Of a stretch of 64,000 bases of DNA, positions 61,000 through 64,000 are shown piece after piece (positions within the stretch are counted from its first letter, which is position 1; every line of letters starts with the position of its first letter). Position numbers and translations under genes: made by a program. The notes below the pieces were generated by a model. The model saw nothing but the letters and a program-made list of their open reading frames with translations. It was not told the DNA's origin and searched no databases. The DNA comes from Myxococcus landrumus. GTDB lineage: Bacteria > Myxococcota > Myxococcia > Myxococcales > Myxococcaceae. The DNA is taken from assembly GCF_017301635.1 (NCBI RefSeq), contig NZ_CP071091.1, positions 9,292,501 through 9,356,500 on the forward strand, read 5' to 3'.

Positions 61000-63088
61000 G
61001 GTGCGAGCGCACGCCGGAGGACACCACCCAGAGCTGATGGGACGTGCGGGTGATGGCCACGTGCAGCCGGCGGCGGGACTCGTCATCCACGGGCCAGGCC
61101 CGCGCCGTGACGTCCGGCAGGATGACGTAGTCGAACTCCAGGCCCTTCACGCTGCCCACGTCCGTGACGTCCACGCCAGGCTCGAAGGAGAACTCGCCGT
61201 CCTTCACCCGGCGCGCCCAGGACTGGTCCGCGACGACGCGGTAGACGGCGTCGGCGGACTCGGGGCTGCTGGCGATGACACCGACGGAGGCGTGTGGCTC
61301 GCGCGACACCAGGTCCCTGAGCGCCTCGCCCACGAAGAGCTGGGCCTGGGCCTCCACGGGGAAGTGGTGGAAGCCCACGGGGGCGCCCGCGCGGAGCGCC
61401 TGGGCGGACTCGGAGGGGGCCTGGGTGCCGAGCACCCGCCGCGCCAGCTCCACCACGGGCGCGGGGCAACGGTATGACACCTGCAACCGGCATGTGGCCG
61501 CGTCGCGGATGCCCAGCTCGTCCAGGGCCTCGGGCCAGCCGGCGAAGCCCGCCTCCGTCTGCTGCATCTCATCCCCGGCGAGCGTGCAGCTCTTGCCCTT
61601 GCCCAGCAGCCGCCGCACGACGAACAGCTCGAAGAGGGAGAAGTCCTCCGCCTCGTCGAGGACGACATGGGCCAGCCGCTCCAGGCCGAGCGAGCCGTGC
61701 TGCGCCTTGAGGAACATGAGGATGGGCAGGTCCTCCAGGTCCACCGTGCCGGCCAGCGCGTAGGGCGTGTCGTCTTCGATGCCCTTGCCGTCCACGGTGA
61801 TGAGCCGCTCCGGGTCGGTGATGTCCTTGAGCTCCTTCGCCAGCGGCGTGGAGCGTTGCAGTCGCGTGTGCTCCAGCGTCTCGTCGATGGCGGTGCTGGG
61901 CAGCTCGCCCCGGGCATCCCTCACCACGGCTTCGAGGAAGCTCCGGTCCAGGTAGGCATCCGCCAGCCGCCGGTGCACCCGCTCCAGCGTGGTGCCTTGC
62001 GGCGTCTTGGGCGCGCCGATGCGTCCGAGCAGCGCCCGCCGCAGCGCGGGGTGGCGCTTGAGGCGTGAGACGAGCGGAGGTGTCTCGGGGCTGAGCTTGA
62101 TGCCGGGCAGGTCGAACGCCGAGCGCGCCGTGGACAGCAGCCAGCCATCCAGCGTCTCCACCGACACGCGTCCCAGGCCGAGCGGCGCCAGGAGCCGCCG
62201 GGACAACCGGGCGAGGCCCGGCTCCGGGACGATGAGCTTCATGCGGGACTGAGGGAATTGCTCCAGGTTGTCGAAGGCAATCTTCGCCAGCCGGTGCAGG
62301 GCCACCGTCGTCTTGCCGCTGCCGGCGCTGCCCAGGACGAGCAGGGGCTGCGTCGGGTCCACGCTCACCGCCTCGTACTGCTCCGCGTCCAGGAGGGCGG
62401 TGACGCCAAACGCGTCCTCCATGCGCCGGGCGCCCTTGCCGGTGCCGAGCATCCCCGGCCGCGCGGCGCTCCCCGCGCCCCCCGCCTGGAGCGCGCTCTG
62501 CGCTCGGCCCACCTCGTGCCAGGCGCCGTGGGCGTCGCGCTCCAGCACCAGGGCGCCGGAGATGATGCGCGTGAGCACGCCGCGCTCGATGACCACCAGC
62601 CGGCGCACCTCGACGGTGCCCTCGGCGAGCCGCTCACCGAACTGCTCCTCGTACGCGTCGCCTTCCTCGTAGGAGTAGAAGACGCGGGCGATGGGGGCGA
62701 AGCGCCAGTCGATGACCCGCACGCCGGCGCTGACGTCCGCGAAGGTGGCGCGGCCGAGCAGGTAGTCGCGGGGCCCGGCCTCCCCGTGGAGGCGCAGGTG
62801 CGCGAAGTACGGGGCCTGCGAGTCCGGGAGCTGCGAGGTCTCCTGGCGGTCCAGCAGGGCGCGCGTCTGGTCCATCTGGAAGAAGAGGTGGGGCAGGTCG
62901 GCCACGGCGGCGCTCGCCGCGTCGTCGCGCAGGACCTGGAGCTGGGCGACGAGCCCCCGGTTCTCCTGGTCGCGGCCGGCCTTGTGCCGGGCGGCCTCCA
63001 GCGTCGTCTGGACGCGCGTGAGCAGCGCTTCCTCCTCGGCGATGACGGCCAGGGCGGCTTCGGAAAGGGCTTCCGGCGGACGATTCAT
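60962..63088 (-). CDS. helD: HelD-family superfamily 1 helicase-like ATPase
   Basis: A 708-residue UvrD/Rep-related ATPase of the HelD type, which removes stalled RNA polymerase from DNA and recycles it. An antiparallel coiled coil covers about residues 1-70. An inserted domain (70-220) is followed by the Q-motif and Walker A GSAGSGKTT (Lys259), Walker B VVLDEAEDFS, the motif QVSYRCPAPV, and motifs V and VI VGSVKGLEFDYVI and LHVAITRTS. The start MNRPPEALS is preferred over an upstream ATG that adds Arg/Pro-rich residues. The gene diverges from the exported spermidine-synthase-like gene. Confidence 0.88.
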   Translation of the reverse strand: MNRPPEALSEAALAVIAEEEALLTRVQTTLEAARHKAGRDQENRGLVAQLQVLRDDAASAAVADLPHLFFQMDQTRALLDRQETSQLPDSQAPYFAHLRLHGEAGPRDYLLGRATFADVSAGVRVIDWRFAPIARVFYSYEEGDAYEEQFGERLAEGTVEVRRLVVIERGVLTRIISGALVLERDAHGAWHEVGRAQSALQAGGAGSAARPGMLGTGKGARRMEDAFGVTALLDAEQYEAVSVDPTQPLLVLGSAGSGKTTVALHRLAKIAFDNLEQFPQSRMKLIVPEPGLARLSRRLLAPLGLGRVSVETLDGWLLSTARSAFDLPGIKLSPETPPLVSRLKRHPALRRALLGRIGAPKTPQGTTLERVHRRLADAYLDRSFLEAVVRDARGELPSTAIDETLEHTRLQRSTPLAKELKDITDPERLITVDGKGIEDDTPYALAGTVDLEDLPILMFLKAQHGSLGLERLAHVVLDEAEDFSLFELFVVRRLLGKGKSCTLAGDEMQQTEAGFAGWPEALDELGIRDAATCRLQVSYRCPAPVVELARRVLGTQAPSESAQALRAGAPVGFHHFPVEAQAQLFVGEALRDLVSREPHASVGVIASSPESADAVYRVVADQSWARRVKDGEFSFEPGVDVTDVGSVKGLEFDYVILPDVTARAWPVDDESRRRLHVAITRTSHQLWVVSSGVRSHLISPEAGAAAPR

Positions 63089-63180
63089 GCGCGGCAAGGT
63101 GGACCGTGGGCCCGGACACGTCAACCCGTTGGTTTTCCTGGCGGAAGTGCTACTTTGAATGGCGAAACGAAGGAGCGGCC

Positions 63181-64000
63181 ATGGTGCGCTTCATCCCCTG
63201 GCTGGCGCTGCTCGTGTCGGCCGTCCTGTCTTGCGGAGCGGCGAGTCCCCGCAAGTCCCTGTACGAGAAGCAATCTCCCTACACGCTCATCGCGGTGACG
63301 GAGGACCCGAGGGGCCGGCGCTATCTCCAGTTCGATACTTCCGGCGCGCTCCAGAGCGTGGTGTGGCCCGGGCAACCGTTGAAGCTGGAGCTGCCCTACA
63401 CGCGCATGTCCATGGTGGGGCTGTCCTTCGTCCCCCACCCCCAGCGCATCCTGGTGGTGGGCCTGGGCGGTGGGGCCATGCCCATGTTCCTGCGCGCGGT
63501 GTTGCCGCGAGCACACATCGACGTGGTGGACATCGACCCGGACGTGGTGTCGGTGGCCCGGCGCTACTTCGGCTTTCGCGAGGACGCGCGCTTGAAGGCG
63601 CACGTGGCGGATGGCCGGGCCTTCATCGAGGCGGACCGTCCCGCGTATGACCTCGTCTTCCTGGATGCGTATGGCCCCGACAGCATCCCCGAGCACCTGG
63701 GCACGGTGGAGTTCCTCGCGTCGGTGCGGGCTCGGCTGACGGAGCGCGGCGCGGTGGTGGGCAACGTCTGGGAGGACCCGCCCAATCCCTTGTTCGCCTC
63801 CATGCTCCGCACCTGGCGCGCGGGCTTCCAGCAGCTCTACACCTTCGCGGTGCCAGGCAGCGGCAATCGCATCTTCGTGGGCGTGGCGTATCCGGAGCTT
63901 CAAGCCCGCGAGGTGCTGGAGTCCCGTGCACAGGCATTGGAGACGCGCCGCCGCGTTCCCTTCGACCTGAGCGCGATGGTGGCGGAGGGCTATGAAATCA
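63181..64000 (+). CDS. Exported spermidine-synthase-like (methyltransferase-fold) lipoprotein, partial
   Basis: The gene begins at an ATG preceded by AAGGAG and runs off the right edge; 273 codons are visible. Residues 1-17 form a lipoprotein signal with lipobox VLSC (Cys18). The rest is a spermidine-synthase-type Rossmann domain. GVVLVVGLGGG-like VVGLGGGAMPMFLR (about 96-110) is the AdoMet loop, DVVDIDPDVVSVARRYFGF follows, and then VADGRAFIE and YDLVFLDAYGPDS. Spermidine synthases are cytoplasmic and AdoMet is not known in the periplasm, so an exported copy is strange. It may be an enzyme using another cofactor, or the signal may act as a membrane anchor. The sequence ends inside the C-terminal region. 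Confidence 0.75.
   Translation, partial: MVRFIPWLALLVSAVLSCGAASPRKSLYEKQSPYTLIAVTEDPRGRRYLQFDTSGALQSVVWPGQPLKLELPYTRMSMVGLSFVPHPQRILVVGLGGGAMPMFLRAVLPRAHIDVVDIDPDVVSVARRYFGFREDARLKAHVADGRAFIEADRPAYDLVFLDAYGPDSIPEHLGTVEFLASVRARLTERGAVVGNVWEDPPNPLFASMLRTWRAGFQQLYTFAVPGSGNRIFVGVAYPELQAREVLESRAQALETRRRVPFDLSAMVAEGYEI

Noticed and set aside
59158-61086. Long minus-strand frame across the two kinases
   Set aside because: No conserved motif, while the plus strand has H, N and G boxes in order.
1-64000. CRISPR arrays, tRNA/rRNA genes, transposases, phage or restriction genes
   Set aside because: None seen: no regularly spaced direct repeats, no cloverleaf-like segments recognised by eye, no transposase or integrase motifs in any plausible frame. 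tRNA detection by eye is limited.

Overview
The window is about 68% GC with strong third-position G/C bias and densely packed genes on both strands. Together with many lipoproteins, DUF4476, DUF1592/DUF1552, beta-propeller and beta-helix exported proteins, orphan histidine kinases and an AgpS ether-lipid gene, this points to a myxobacterium of the Myxococcus/Corallococcus type. I see chromosomal content only: no rRNA, tRNA, CRISPR array, transposase or phage genes. Both edges cut genes (hemN at the left, a spermidine-synthase-like gene at the right).

Region 1-7.5 kb: hemN (partial), a thioredoxin-fold exported protein, a DUF4476 protein and phosphoglycerate mutase. These are followed by a lipid-looking locus: DUF3419 (BtaA-like) transferase, GNAT and haem-oxygenase-like diiron enzyme in one operon, divergent from a fatty-acid desaturase and a PAP2/AUR1-like phosphotransferase. 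Region 7.5-11.5 kb: small unknown genes, a DUF1579 lipoprotein, an LRR-like protein and an FmdE-like lipoprotein. Region 11.5-17.7 kb: a translationally coupled ether-lipid operon (AgpS; fatty-acyl reductase fused to an acyltransferase; SDR reductase) divergent from a TetR regulator with candidate operators.

Region 17.7-28.2 kb: a Hint-domain lipoprotein, RluA-type pseudouridine synthase, a cyclase-family hydrolase, a TPR-like membrane protein, a DUF3142 lipoprotein, a triple-repeat cysteine-rich secreted protein and YgiQ radical SAM. Region 28.4-32 kb: a 1161-residue protein carrying two complete SF1 helicase motors. Region 32-36.1 kb: the most unusual system, an operon of ECF sigma factor, a single protein joining anti-sigma zinc finger, membrane helix, TPR solenoid and CHAT caspase-like protease, and a lipoprotein.

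Region 36.2-46.2 kb: AlaX-type tRNA editing protein, a response regulator/histidine kinase/P450 operon, a polar amino-acid ABC transporter with fused binding protein and permease plus an alpha/beta hydrolase, an SGNH (DUF459) protein, an MshEN-like protein and an ArsC/Spx-like protein. Region 46.2-57.5 kb: exported or surface proteins (beta-helix lipoprotein, outer-membrane barrel beside a LysR regulator, seven-bladed propeller, DUF1592/DUF1552 pair, pectinacetylesterase-like enzyme), rpiA and a YdjM-like membrane protein. Region 57.6-64 kb: a small membrane protein, two adjacent sensor kinases, HelD and an exported spermidine-synthase-like protein.

Starts were set from upstream Shine-Dalgarno sequence, overlap with neighbours and family N-termini; several differ from the longest open frame. 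Functions rest on motifs read by eye, without database searches.
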